A DNA stretch of 64,000 bases from Eucalyptus grandis (lineage: Eukaryota > Streptophyta > Magnoliopsida > Myrtales > Myrtaceae), in contig NC_052615.1 in assembly GCF_016545825.1 (NCBI RefSeq), forward strand, positions 30,377,088 to 30,441,087, given 5' to 3'. The notes beneath the pieces were generated by a model. It searched no databases. It was not told the origin of the DNA and was given only the letters and a program-made list of their open reading frames with translations. Each line of letters opens with the position of its first letter. The first letter of the stretch is position 1. The position numbers and the translations under genes are program-made. Positions 11,872-23,600 of the stretch are shown one piece after another.

Positions 11872-12520
11872 GAGCGGTGGAAAATACATGATCTGTGAGA
11901 TTAAGGGTCCGTTCGTTTCGCGGAAAATATCATATTTCTGGAAAACATGACTTCTATAGATTAAGGATCCGTTCGTTTAGCGGAAAATATCATGTTTTCG
12001 GAAAATATTTTCTAGAAGTCATTTTCCAGGAAAATGACTATTTTTCGTGTTCGACCAAAACCTATTTGAGTGGAAAATATTTTCCACCGTTCGTTAGCTA
12101 ATTTAATTGTTTATGAAAAATTATAAAAAATTGAATTTAATATTTTTAATTGATCAAAAACTTGGTTTTATTTTTTTATATTTTTAATTATTTGAGCGGT
12201 GGAAAATACATGATCTCGTGAGATTAGGATCCGTTCGTTTTGCGGAAAATATCATATTTCCGGAAAACATGACTTCTATAGATTAAGGATCCGTTCGTTT
12301 AGCGGAAAATATCATGTTTTGGAAAACATTTTCCTAGAAGTCATTTTCCAAGAAAATGACTATTTTCCGGTGTTCGGCCAAAACCTAAACTTTGAGTGGA
12401 AAATATTTTCCACCGTTCGTTAGCTAATTTAATTGTTTAGGAAAAATTATAAAAATTGAATTTTAATATTTTTAATTGATCAAAAACTTGGTTTTATTTT
12501 TTTATATTTTTTATTATTTG
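11872..12520. repeat. 322-bp tandem duplication inside a MITE
   Basis: GAGCGGTGGAAAATACATGA starts at 11872 and again at 12194. The two copies continue in parallel to about 12193 and 12520. The repeated unit includes host sequence left of the element as well as the element's left terminal repeat. Confidence 0.8.
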
Positions 12521-13343
12521 TATTTAAAAAAATCAAAATTTATTATTTATTATTTTTTCTTTCTTTTTTTCTTTTTCCTTTTTCTTTTTTCCTTTTTCTT
12601 TTCCTTCCTCCTCCTCCTTCCTTCGCCACCACATGCCCGACGATGGTCGGGCCGCGGCAGCCGACCAAGACCCTTGGCCGCGTGATCCGGTGAGCTCGAG
12701 GCTTGGCCGATCTCGCCCGAGCTCACTAGATCCGGCGGCGAAGCTCAGCTCGCTTAGATCGGAAGCCCGAGCTTCGCCACCGATCCGATGAGCCGTGAGC
12801 TCGCTAGAGCCTGGGTGAACCTCGGAGAGCTCGGGTGAGGCCCGAGCTCCGCCCCAGGCCGGTGAGAGCTCCACCTCGCCCGATCTAGCGAGGCTCGAGC
12901 TCGACTTCACCAGATCGGGCTAGGCGAAGCCTTGCCGGCCTGGGGCAAGGTTCAAGCTGGCTTGTGGCCATGGCCAGCAACCAGTAGTGAAGAGGAAGCG
13001 GGGCACGCCGCGAAGATTGAGCACCGTTGGACAAGGGGACGCTCCGCCACCGCTGATCGTCGGCATCGAAGGAGGAGGAGGATGAGATCGAAACCTAGGG
13101 CTTCATGAGGGTGGAGATCTAGCACCGCCGAATGAGGGGATGCTTCGCCGCTTTGATCGTTGATGTCGAAAAAGGAGGAGATGAGATCATAAGGGTTTCG
13201 TCAGAAAAAGGGTAGAAATGAGTAAGGAAAGCAGAAGATTGACCGGAAAACATTTTCTTTGACCATTTATTTTTCACCATCGAACACCGGAAATTCGAAA
13301 AAATATTTTCCCTGAAGTTGTTTTCCACGAAACGAACGGACCC
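11905..13343. mobile_element. PIF/Harbinger-type non-autonomous element
   Basis: Terminal inverted repeats GGGTCCGTTCGTTTCG at 11905 and the exact reverse complement ending at 13343 are flanked on both sides by TAA (11902-11904, 13344-13346), which fits the 3-bp TWA target of PIF/Harbinger. The 1439-bp element has no transposase. It contains extra copies of the terminal repeat at 11966, 12228 and 12287, a pyrimidine tract at 12555-12622 and a GC-rich core (12630-13080). It is absent from the matching place in unit 2. Confidence 0.75.
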
Positions 13344-13442
13344 TAAGGTCAAGCTACTTCCCACTCTTTAACTCAAATTTAGTAAAGTATTCAACTTGTG
13401 CGATCAATTTTTTTTCCTAATGCACATCCTTATATTATATTA

Positions 13443-13444
<2 letters not shown>

Positions 13445-13534
<90 letters not shown>
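13445..13534. repeat. TA microsatellite, about 45 repeats
   Basis: An uninterrupted TA run of about 90 bp. It has no counterpart in unit 2. Confidence 0.95.
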
Positions 13535-13537
<3 letters not shown>

Positions 13538-14358
13538 AAAGGAAAGGTTTTGAAAAAATAAATTAATTGAAATACCAAGTTGAAAAATGATAATAACTAT
13601 TTGTCATGTGTTAAGCCAAAATGATCTACAGACGTTTTGAATATATATAAATTTACTTTTCGAGCTAAAAGCACATGAAGCTCTGGATGTTTAATCCACA
13701 ATGTTACACTGATAGATAGGTCTCCTCAGATCTCAAACTGACACGAAAGTGCCAAGAATAAAACTCATGTATGAAATTATTAGACAAATGGTTTCCTTTA
13801 ACAGGTTAATTTTTTAGGAAACGGTCGATTGGGTAAATATAGTATACTTCTTAGTTCTGACTATCTAATGAGTTTGTATCTTGAAGATCAGTTTCAATCC
13901 GCTGAACTAAATCACTATAATGAGACTGACAACGGACCATTTTCCGAAGGATAGAAGAATTTTACTACTTGCTTCATTGTCGGTGGCTTAACAAATCAAT
14001 GGTTCTAAAATAACCGGACAGTCTTGTTCTTAATGCTGAAGAGATAATGCATGGCAGTCATCGACTTAGGAGGCTTATCAGTAAAGTCGATTTGCGTCAC
14101 ATTCGGCCCCTGCTCGCACACTTGAGCGTGGCCAGATTCTCTATCTGGATAAGCCTCCTACTAATTAAACAAGAAAAAGGTCAGATCTGAAAGCAGACAA
14201 TGCTATAAGACCCAAAGTAAAAAGCACAAAAGTGCTAAAGTAATGTTTTTGTTATGTTTATTATATTGTTCTCCGTCACCAATCTCATCAACAGCCTCTG
14301 CATAGTGACAAGTCCAGCTTCATTTTCCGCTGAACTTTTAGACTCCACAGATCCAGAA

Positions 14359-14364
14359 GGTCAA
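14359..14364 (-). promoter_or_regulatory. Possible W-box core upstream of LOR gene
   Basis: GGTCAA (TTGACC on the minus strand) lies about 230 bp before the LOR start codon and is kept in unit 2 at 18322-18327. WRKY factors bind TTGAC cores, and Arabidopsis LURP1 is known to be defence-induced, so the site is plausible. The hexamer is short and could be chance. Confidence 0.3.
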
Positions 14365-14494
14365 CAATTGGGTAACCATTAGAATACTCTCATGATTGAA
14401 TAAACAAAAGCGTTGAGCTCCATAATTTATGCATACATACCATAAACGTGAGGCCTCAAGCACGTTCATCACTTTAGTACCGTCTTCTCCAGAG

Positions 14495-14502
14495 TATTTA
14501 AA
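14495..14502 (+). promoter_or_regulatory. TATA-like box of the LOR gene
   Basis: TATTTAAA lies 97 bp upstream of the LOR ATG and is conserved in unit 2 at 18459-18466. Transcription would begin near 14525-14535, which makes the ATG at 14592 the first good start. Confidence 0.5.
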
Positions 14503-14591
14503 CCCGAAAAGTGCCTCCTCCTCCTATCATTTCTGGAACACTTGAAAGGGTCGTAAGAGTTCTCACAGAAAAACAAAGTTCAGCGGATGAG

Positions 14592-15390
14592 ATGGCCAAG
14601 ATTCATTCTGTAGTGCCGATTGCTACACCTGATGCTTCTTGTTCTCCATATATGACTCCAGAGAGAGAAGCTTTTACGGTGTGGATGAAGTCACTCATCA
14701 TGCAAGGAAATGGATGCACCGTCTTCAATCAGAATGGCGAGATCGTTTACCGTATAGATAACTACGAAAAGAAGGGTAACAGAAAAGTTTTTCTCATGGA
14801 TTTACGTGGAAAAGTTCTCTTCACTATAATTCAAAAGGTATAGGCTATGTTTCTTCTCACTTACAAGTCGATTAGATAACTTCAATTACCATGTGAACTA
14901 TAGGACTGTGGGCTAATGACGGATGTCAATGCAGAAACTTCGAGTTTTTGGGCGCTGGGAGGGCTACAAATGTGACGAACAAGATGTGAACAATGGAAAA
15001 CTTTGGTTTCGTGTAAAAAAAGGTTGTTCGATCTTTAAAAGTAGATTGTCCTGCCAGGTTTCTGTGCACTGCGGTGAGGCTCAGACATTCTTTGACATAG
15101 AGAGTGTGGCTGGCAAATCAGAGTTCAGAATAGTCGACAGAACAGGAGGTCTGATTGCAGAGGTTAGCTTCTTCAAACGTATGAACATCTTAATCTAAGT
15201 CCAGCTGCTTCTTATTCTTTTAGATTTACGCTGTGCCTTTCTTTGGTGATTTTCAGGAAAGAGGAAGCAGTCATCTTCTGGAGTATACCTAGGAGATGAT
15301 GTTTTGACTTTGGCTGTGGAGCCTGAAGTTGATCATTCCCTTGTCATGGCTCTTGTCGCCGTTTACGGATCAATGCATCGGAGATTGTGA
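14592..15390 (+). CDS. LURP-one-related (LOR) protein
   Basis: Model: exons 14592-14837, 14935-15178 and 15257-15390, giving 207 aa, the usual size for plant LOR proteins (DUF567, tubby C-terminal-like fold). Visible family features are FTVWMKSLIMQGNGCTVFNQ near residue 30, GEIVYRIDNY, then LRVFGRWEGYKC at the start of exon 2, FRIVDRTGGLIAEV near its end, and SGVYLGDDVLTLAVEPEVDH in exon 3. Phases join cleanly only if intron 2 uses the donor GTATGA at 15179; the upstream GTTAGC at 15162 breaks the frame. The ATG at 14592 is chosen because the frame upstream opens only at a GTG just downstream of the TATA box. Arabidopsis LURP1 contributes to basal defence against downy mildew, but most LOR members have no known role. 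The fold is likely a membrane- or ligand-binding barrel. No damage is visible in this copy. Confidence 0.85.
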
Positions 15391-16012
15391 TCTAGTTTTG
15401 ACATAGCAAGATTGGTGAGTCCATCGGACTATGCCTTCCTTTCTTCTTCTTTTTTTCTTTTCTTTTTTTTGGTCCTTTGAGCAGTCTTGTTGCCCAAAAT
15501 ACACGAGCAAGCCAGAGTTTTCTCGTAGAATACTGCACATTTTTTTTTTTTTTGGTAAAGGTACGAATGAATACTGCACATTTTGTTATACACAAGAAGT
15601 GGAAAATATGAAGATGAGTCACGCTTCTGATCTCTCAGCAGATACAGTCTCTATTACTTTTAACTTTAGCAAACTCGTAGTAAGATCATCTAATTCATAC
15701 ATCATTGCAGAAAACTCCTGAAGACAAGATATTCTCTTCGTTCGGCAACATTCCCTGCTTAAAAATTGTTTTTTAACTCAAAATGTGCGCATTTTGTGCT
15801 GTCTTTTGAAATTTCAAATAGAAACAGGAGAGGCATTCCCTACTTAATTGACCTGTCTGATTTGAACGACAAGAAATTTCAAACTAGTGCTTAACATGAC
15901 TGTTCTCATTAAGGCGACGACTCTGCAGACTATAAAAACAATAGTTACACCGTAGAGCAGAAAAAAAAAAAAAACAAAAATCATTATTATATTATTATTT
16001 TTTATACCGACA
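15391..16012. other. LOR downstream region and duplication junction
   Basis: Holds the LOR 3' region, T-rich runs near 15440-15470 and 15541-15555, and the join between the two units at about 15960-16013. No further coding seen. Confidence 0.5.
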
Positions 16013-16984
16013 AATTCAGCAAAACGTGACCCAACCTGTACAAATTCCACTTGTCTACCTTTATGAATACAAATATTCCGCCTGCAGATATAAATATAAG
16101 CACATTACATAATATTATCATGAATATAATTAAGCAACACGAGAGTCATCAAAGATAAGAAATATACAGGGGAAATATTAGCTCGTCAACCATGATCTCC
16201 ATTCGTTCATTCATTTATTTTTTCTGGGTATTCTCATATAATAGAGAGAAGCAGATCCACGAGTGCTATTCCTTTGTGACAAGTGTAATAATGTTGCAAA
16301 GAGATTATCCGAGTAATCTGGCTTTGATATAACAAATGAAACCGAAAAGTCATTTGTTTTAGTTTAGTTGCTTGATTGATTTATATATTTGTTGCTCAAT
16401 AAGATAGCGGAGCGTGCACGATAATAAATGTTGCTTTAATAAGAGAAACTAAGAAGCTGGCTTTTTATGTCTCTCGGGAATAATTCAATTAGTATAATGA
16501 GGAAGAGGGTATTATGTATTCTTATGGGGCATGAGAAGAAAAAAATTGGCATATTTTGTGATTTTTGGATGTGAAAAGCATGTATGTTATCATATTAGGA
16601 ATGATAAGAGAGATCTGATGGTACTTGAATTGCATGTTATTGCCATTTGATGATTTAGTATCAAAATCATGCTTCTTATTTGTGCGTGGAATTTACGTCA
16701 ATGATTTGAAACCGATAAGAAGATGAAGATAATGGCATTGGTTTCATTGTGATCTTTATAGTTTGGTTTAGATTTCGATCGAGAGTTTTCCTAATTGATA
16801 AGTTTATTATTGGGATCAAGTATTGTCTTAATCGAGAACCTTGAGAGTCCCTACTAGCTACTTGTAAAATGCAATACCTGCCTTCACTTTTTGTTGCCTC
16901 CCTCGGATCACACCAACGGAAGACCAGAGAGCCAAATCCGAATCTATTAACATACTCATTCATTTCCCTGTACCACGCCCATGT

Positions 16985-17110
16985 GTTTCAAGGGGAAAGG
17001 CGTCGCGGGGATCTAGGCGGGGTTACCCTGGGAAATCCCGTAAAGGGTTTCCCTTGTGGCCAAGCCCCCCGTGAGGGTTCCATTTTTGTCAAAGGGGAAC
17101 CCATCCCTCT
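16985..17110. other. GC-rich insertion in unit 2, unidentified
   Basis: About 125 bp rich in G and C runs (for example GGCGTCGCGGGGATCTAGGC), with no match in the aligned part of unit 1 near 11290-11340. It has short internal inverted repeats. I do not recognise it. Confidence 0.35.
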
Positions 17111-17265
17111 ATCCTGTCTGCTTTCAGGATATCAAAACCTTTTAAGATCATACTTAGGACTAAGATTGCTCAATTTCACTATAGAACTTATTTAGCCGGT
17201 AAGACAAGACACTTATGAGTACATTAACTACTCCTCTTTAAGCACTAATTATCATATGTAAACTG

Positions 17266-17545
17266 GGAAAATTATCGAAAAAATCCTAAACTTATTGTAA
17301 TTATGTCAGTTTGGTTGTCAACTTTTTTTTTTGTCAACTAAGTCTTAAACATTTTACATTTGTGCCAATTCAATCCATTCAACTAATTTTAGGAGGTCGA
17401 CATAGACATGTCATCCTATGTGACGTCATTAGCACTAACATGAACAATTTTAAATAATATTATAGTATTTTTTAATTAATTTATTTATTTTCTTTTTTTC
17501 TCCTTCCCTTCCCTTTCTTCTTCCTGCAGCCAGTTGTCGGCTCTA
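17266..17545. mobile_element. MULE-like MITE, family A (truncated copy)
   Basis: Begins GGAAAATTATCGAAAAAATC and follows the left arm of the family (compare 9040 and 49918) as far as the pyrimidine tract at 17490-17535, then stops. The GC core, purine tract and right arm are missing. Unit 1 has no element at this place. Confidence 0.6.
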
Positions 17546-18321
17546 TTACACTTCACATCTCGCACGTCATTTGTGCACTCCACAAGCATACTTATAATCA
17601 TATAGATAGGATTCTCCATCAATTATCAACTATAAACATGTGAGTAATATCAACTGCATATTTGGTTTCTACCTTGAATTTTGGTGTTTCTTAATCAGGT
17701 GGATATATCTAGTGTTAACATCTAAAAAAGTAGGATGATATGAAACATAACTCTTATCTTATCAGGCGAGTTCTTTAATTGGGGTTGATCAAGTCCCAAA
17801 CTTGAGCAGCACATATCGGCGTCAAGGAATGATACTAAAAACATTGCTGACCTAGACAACAGTGAACCAAATATAGAAAAAAAAAAACCAACGAGATTCA
17901 AACGCTTTTGGCCTTTGCGCTTTGAGATTCCCAAGTGATGAGATCGAACTCAAGCCTCCCATTTGATTAAGTTCTACAAGAGAGAGAAGAATATTTCTGA
18001 ATATTCACGTAGTCTTGAATATAGTAAATATTCACAGGAAGTTCAAGATGAAAACAAAATGATTTACTTCTGAGGCTTATCGACAAAGTGGATTCGCGTC
18101 ACATTTGGCCCCGCATGCATACTCAAGCACGAAAAAGATCAGATCTGAAAGCAGACAAATGCATATAAAACTCAAAGCAAAGAGGACAAAAAGTGTTATA
18201 GTAATGTTTGCATATTAGTTAGTTGTTCTCTGTCACCAATGTCATCAACCGCCTCTGCCTAATTTAATGACAAGTCCAACCTCATTTTCCTGCTGAACTA
18301 TTAGACTTCCCAGATCCAGAA

Positions 18322-18466
18322 GGTCAACAATGGAGTAACCATTATAATACTCTCATATATTGTATAAACAAAGCGTTGAGCTCCATAATTTATGCGTACA
18401 TACCGTAAAAATGAAGCCTCAACCGCGTTTGTTGCTTGAGAACCGTCTTCTCAAAGAGTATTTAAA
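18322..18466 (+). promoter_or_regulatory. Relic LOR promoter in unit 2
   Basis: The W-box-like GGTCAA (18322) and TATTTAAA (18459) of unit 1 are retained at equivalent spacing, so the dead copy may still be transcribed. Confidence 0.35.
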
Positions 18467-18715
18467 CCCGAAAAAGTGCCTCTTCCTCCTATCATTTCGG
18501 GAACACTCAAAAGGGTGTATAAGTTCTGATAGAAAACAAAGTTCAGCGGATGAGATGACCAAGGTTCATTCTTTAGTGCCAAGTGCCACAGCTGATGCTT
18601 CTTGTTCTCCATTTATGACTCCAAAGAGAGAAACCTTCACGGCGTGGATGAAGTCCCTCATCATGCGAGGAAATGGATGCATTGTTTTCAATCAGAATGG
18701 CAAGATCGTTTATCG

Positions 18716-19152
18716 TATAGATAGGAATAATGGCACAACTAATCTTTGAACTTTGGCCATGTGCATTATGGTCCCTAAATTTTTAATATGTCTAATGTGG
18801 TTACCAAACTTATCCAAACGTGTAATGTGGTCCTTGAACATTTCATTGATTCGATATGATTTATGAATTTTTTGTACGTGTTCAATTTAGTCCCTGAATA
18901 TAAAATGTATAATATTGTTCTTTCACTAATTCAAGTTGAGGAATAATATTGAAAAATTCCATATAACTTAGAGATTAAATTTAACATGCATCAAAAGTCT
19001 AGGGATATCATCAAATAATCTAAAATTTCAGGGATCACATTGTACATTAAGCCAAAATTCAAAAACCACACTAACAAATTAAGACTTTAGAGACTACATT
19101 GCATATAGGGTCAAAATTTATGGATTATTTGTGTCATTTTTCCTTATGGATA
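18716..19152. repeat. 8-bp target-site duplication flanks
   Basis: TATAGATA at 18716-18723 and TATGGATA at 19145-19152 differ at one base. Unit 1 shows the empty site TATAGATA once (within CGTATAGATAACTAC near 14755). Confidence 0.75.
18724..19144. mobile_element. hAT-like MITE inside LOR exon 1
   Basis: A 421-bp non-coding element with imperfect terminal inverted repeats: GGAATAATGGCACAACTAAT at the left, and AGGAAAAATGACACAAATAA when the right end is reverse-complemented. The 8-bp target duplication fits the hAT superfamily. The intact sister gene provides the pre-insertion site. Confidence 0.75.
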
Positions 19153-20045
19153 ACTACAAAAAGAAATGTAGCAGAAAAGTTTTTTCTCATCGATATACGC
19201 TGGAAAGCTCTCTCCGCTATAATTCAAAGGGTATAGGCTATGTTTCCTTTCACTTACAAGTCGACTAGATAACTTCACTTACTATATGAACTACAGGACT
19301 GAGGCTAATAGCTAATGATAATGCAGAAACTTCGTGTTTTCGGGCATTGGGAGGGCTACAAATGCAGCGAACCGGGTGCAAATGACGGAAAACTTTGGTT
19401 TTGCGTCAAAAAGGTTGTTCCATCTTTAAACAGAGATTGTCCTGCCAAGTTCTGTGCACTGCAGTAAGGCTCAGACATTCTTAACACAGAATGTGGCAGG
19501 TAAATCAGAGTTCAGAATAGTCGACAGAACAGGAGGTCTGATTGCAGAGGTTAGCCTCTTCATAGTCCAGGTACTTCATATTCTCTTAAACTAATACTGT
19601 GCCTCGTTCCATTTTTTTTTTTTTTTTTTTGGGGGGACTAATGAGCAGTCTTTTTCCCTAATAAAACACCAGCAAGGCAGAGTGTTCTTGTAGAATACTG
19701 TACATTTCATAACAACACAAGAAGTGGAAAATATGAAAATGAGTCACGCTGGTGATCTCTCAGCATATACACTATCTCTCATACTTTTAACTCAAGCCAA
19801 CTGGTAATATCATCTAATTTCATACAACATTGCTGATACTCGTGAAGACAAGATATTTTCTTCATTCAGACACTTTAAGCTGTCTTTTTAAAATGCAAAT
19901 ACGAAAATCAGAGGCATTCCCTAATTCCTTGACTTGTCTCCGATCTGAACGACAACAAAATTTCAAAATAATGCTTAACATGACTGTTTTCATTAGGGTG
20001 ATGACTGCACACCAAAAAATAACAGATGAACTGTAGAGCAGAAAC

Positions 20046-20636
20046 AAACAGGAAAAGCCTCACATAGTTTATGAGTAGATGGGGCATGAAAAGATTCCTA
20101 CTTCAGTTTTTGCAGCAATCTACTAGCTTAGAATTTAGATATGTCCTCCGTGTTGTGCCATTAGCTTCAACCATAACAATTTATTGTAAAAGATGATAGT
20201 CTCAAATTTGCGGTTTAAAAAACCTCTGATACTAATACACATTCAAGACTCCAATTAATATGAACTCTGATTAGTAATTACCACTTTTTTCGCTTCCTGG
20301 CAAAGCTTAGAAGGTTTTAATGTAGGGGCTTGTGCAGTTTTTGAGATCAGAACAACAGGAGTGAAGCAGAAATGATACGTGATAGAGTAAAAACAAAAAA
20401 AAAAAACATAGATTGATCATTACTTCTCATGAAAAATACAAACAGTACCCCTATAATAAGTTTGCATGGATAGACACGCCCAACAAATTATGTATGAACA
20501 AAAGAGTTAACCCTGCAAGAAAAATTAACAAATGAAAACCTATCTAATGATGTATAATGCCAATCAGAGAAGCCAGCACTAAGAATAGGTATCATAGGTT
20601 TACTCTTATTGACCCTCATGGCTCATTTCTGGATTC
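20046..20636. other. Intergenic
   Basis: AT-rich spacer between the LOR duplication and the 3' end of the minus-strand coiled-coil gene. It probably contains the 3' UTR of that gene. No other feature seen. Confidence 0.5.
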
Positions 20637-23600
20637 TCAATGTTCATCCCCGTGCTTATACTGTACAATGTGCCTATCCATCTTTCTGTGAAATGAAAAA
20701 AAAAAATCAATTCTTCTTGGAGTTTTTAGGTTGCGCAGAGTCATGACGAGCTGTTGCCTTTCGCCTTCGACCTCCGCAAACATGAGACTCATCTCGGAAT
20801 ATTTCTCCTGCAGTTCCTTTAGTTCACTTTCCATTAATTGATTCCTCTCCTTCATTGATTCCAGTTCTTTTGACAGATAACTAACATCGTCCTGCGTAGT
20901 ATTCGCTGCATTTTTCTTCACTTCTTTGTCCAGCAAGGCTTCATCATTTCTGGGGCACAGAAAAGTAAAGAATGTAACAAATTTATTTGTAATAATCTTC
21001 CACTTTTTCGCCTTTTTTCCAACTACTGAATAACATAAAAAGAGTTGGCAGGGATATGGAGTTTGCTGCATGAATTCAGACCTGTTATGCAAGTTTCCAT
21101 TTTCCGTGGATAAGCATGATCCTTCGGGTGAAACATTTTTTGAAGTGATTCCTCCAGTAGCTTCGGCCACCTGGATTTGTAATGTAAACACTATAAGAGT
21201 AGAGTACAGCATGATCTTATCTCATGGAGCTAAACCAATCTATAAAGCAATTCTGTAATCAAGTCCAGTCATATCATGGTTCAAGAAATTCTAAGCGGGA
21301 CGAGAAAGAAACTATATTTATTTTAGTGTCGTGAGCATTGGCATCTTTTTCTCCTTTTGAATTTGGTGGTATACTTTCATTAGCAAACTTATCTTTGTAT
21401 GACATGAGGTGTGGAAACCTAATGAAATGTCTCCTTCATCATTTTTCTAGACAAGTGAAAAAATCAAATTCTGAGCCAACATTTATGAACAACAGATGGT
21501 TAAGTCATACATATAATGGCTACCTTGTTACATGGGTAAAAGTGGTTGAGTTCGTCCAATCTACTTTCCAACTCTTCAATTTTGCTTTTGAAACTTCTTT
21601 CCTTCTCCAGAAAAGAATTCGCCGATTCTTCCAAAACAGCTTCTTTCATCATTATTTGACCCTGTCAGAAGCTACTGTAAGTAAATGATACACTGCATTG
21701 CCTCATTCCGAGTAATTATTGTCATCAGAAGTAAACAATCATTCAATCAAACTCTCGATGTTATAAAAGGTGGTCAAAATGTTTGAAGCTCTAGAGAATG
21801 ACAGTGACTACAGTGAAAAAAACATCAACCAAATGCAAAGGGTACAGAATTTACCTCTAGCAACTTCAGTTTTTCCCTGAGATTTGAGACCTCTTTATTG
21901 CTGCTAGCAAGTGGAACTACTTTATTGTTTCTTGTAGCATTCTTTGTTCCCTCAGAAATAGCTGCACGGCCATTGCTTTCCTTGACTCTTTTCTCAATGA
22001 CCAGCAAGGCATTGTCCTTATTTTCCAGGTCTCCCTTTAGCTGGAATATTTGATTTCTCAGATTCTCCTTCTCTGACTTGTCCTCTATGAGCAAATTTTT
22101 TAAATCCTTACACTGAACTCTCAGTGTTTTGAGCTCTGTTTCTAATTTGCAGATCGTAATATCCTTTTCATCCTTCAAATGCCTCAAGCGTTTCAATTCC
22201 ACAAGTGAATCCTCCAACTCTTTCTTCACCAAAGCTATTGCACTCACCAGTTCATTTCTTTCCACATTTCCTCTCTGAACCGCCAGCTCTGCCTCTGTGA
22301 TTGATTTCTTCAGCTGTCTCAGCTCTTCCTTCAAATTGTCTTCCTGTCCTGCTTCGTTAGAGAGGAGATTATTCTCTGCATTGAGCCTTGTGATCTCAGC
22401 TTTGAGTGTCATTATCTCGTGGAGTAGATTCTCTGTAACTTCCTTCTCGTGCTTCTTACAATCTTTGAGTTTCTTGGACTTTTCATCAATCTCCAAAGCC
22501 ATGTTGTTGATCTGATTTTTTTTCTCCCCTATTTGATCAGAAAGTTCGGCAAGTTTTATTTCATATGAATTCTTGACTAACTGTAACTCCGCATTGGCTT
22601 TCCGGAGCATCTCATCAAGTTGAACTTTCTGCATCCTCAGCTCCCCAGCTTCCGTGAGGGCTCTCATGGCCACTTTCTCATTCGCAGTAAAAGTTGAAGC
22701 CATTTGCTCAGATAACCTTCTGAACTCCCCTGGAGCCTCTCTGCAGTATTAACATTCTTCTTCTTTTTCATCGTTTGCAAGGCTCTCTCTGCTTGGATGG
22801 CTCTTTGCTCCTGTTCCACCTTGGCATGAGTTATGACCTCCAGATTGGCTTCAAACTCTCTCGCTTGTTTCTCCAGCTCTTCTTCCAAGCTCTTCATGTG
22901 AGCGAAGTTCATCAATGGTGGTTACAGATTCAGTCAAGTCTTCAGACTGCTTTTTGAGTTCATTTTCCAAGCTCTGAATCTTGTTTTCTAATTCGTGCGT
23001 ATTTTGAAAAGGCAAGCCCTCGCACTGCATCTTTAGCTGTTCCTGCAATTGGCTTTGCTCCAACTTGTAGGAAATTTAAGTGATCTTTCTGCTTCAATAT
23101 CTCGTAATCAAGTGCGATCTGCTCCATCTGCATTTCCAGTTCATCTCTATCTCTCCTGTAGATCTCTATTTCACTATTGAGGTCTATGATCCTCTGCTCC
23201 AGCAGATACGTTTCTTTGGCATCTCTGTGCTCTTTAACAATCTCTTCTAATGCTTTTGATCTTCATCTTCATCTGTTTCACATCTCGAAGCACCTTCGCT
23301 TGGAAATTCCTTATTTTCATATAATCCTGATTTGCCGGAACGATTGCCCATTTCCTGATTCTTCTGCTCCAGCATTTCATCCAAATCTTTTATGGCAAGA
23401 ATCAATTCGTCATTCGATTCCTGAGTTTTCTGCAATTGCAACCGGAGGTTTGCATTATGGTTTTTCTCGTGATCCAGTTCTTCTCTAACTTCTTCTAGGA
23501 GAGCTCGCAGATCCCCGTCCTCACACTCCAATTTCTTCTTCACTGTTGACCTGTGTAAGGACTTAAATTTCTCACATTCCAATTTTAGTGCATCTCTCTC

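Larger units (their letters stand above)
10146..15960 (+). repeat. LOR segmental duplication, unit 1
   Basis: This unit aligns in order with 16013-20045. Anchors include GGCAAAACGTGACTCCGACC at 10151 against a near match at 16019, the segment with GTAGAAAAAGACCAATGAGG near 11709 against 17874, the LOR promoter and exons, and the shared downstream AGAAGTGGAAAATATGAA at 15596 against 19719. Unit 1 is longer mainly because of the Harbinger-type element and the TA microsatellite. Confidence 0.75.
18555..19553 (+). pseudogene. LOR pseudogene (second copy)
   Basis: Exon 1 begins at ATG 18555 and matches unit 1 closely (FTAWMKSLIMRGNGCIVFNQ) until a MITE enters at 18724; translation then stops at 18747. 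The rest of exon 1 continues after the MITE at about 19153-19231. Exon 2 is recognisable at 19324-19553 but has lost bases (for example near 19408-19415) and reads a TAA near 19466. Exon 3, which holds the conserved C-terminal strand in unit 1, is missing; a T-run near 19612-19630 and a G-run sit at the deletion. At least three independent lesions make this a pseudogene. Confidence 0.85.
16013..20045 (+). repeat. LOR segmental duplication, unit 2
   Basis: Diverged second copy of 10146-15960 in the same orientation. It lacks the Harbinger-type element and TA microsatellite but has its own insertions: a GC-rich piece near 16985-17110, a truncated MULE-like MITE at 17266 and a MITE inside the LOR exon at 18724. 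Confidence 0.75.

Noticed and set aside
12476..12910. Reading frames across a pyrimidine tract and GC core
   Set aside because: They are internal to the Harbinger-type element and of low complexity.
14511..14591. Longer LOR N-terminus starting at 14511
   Set aside because: That frame starts with GTG, lies only about nine bases after the TATA-like box and would be upstream of the expected transcription start.
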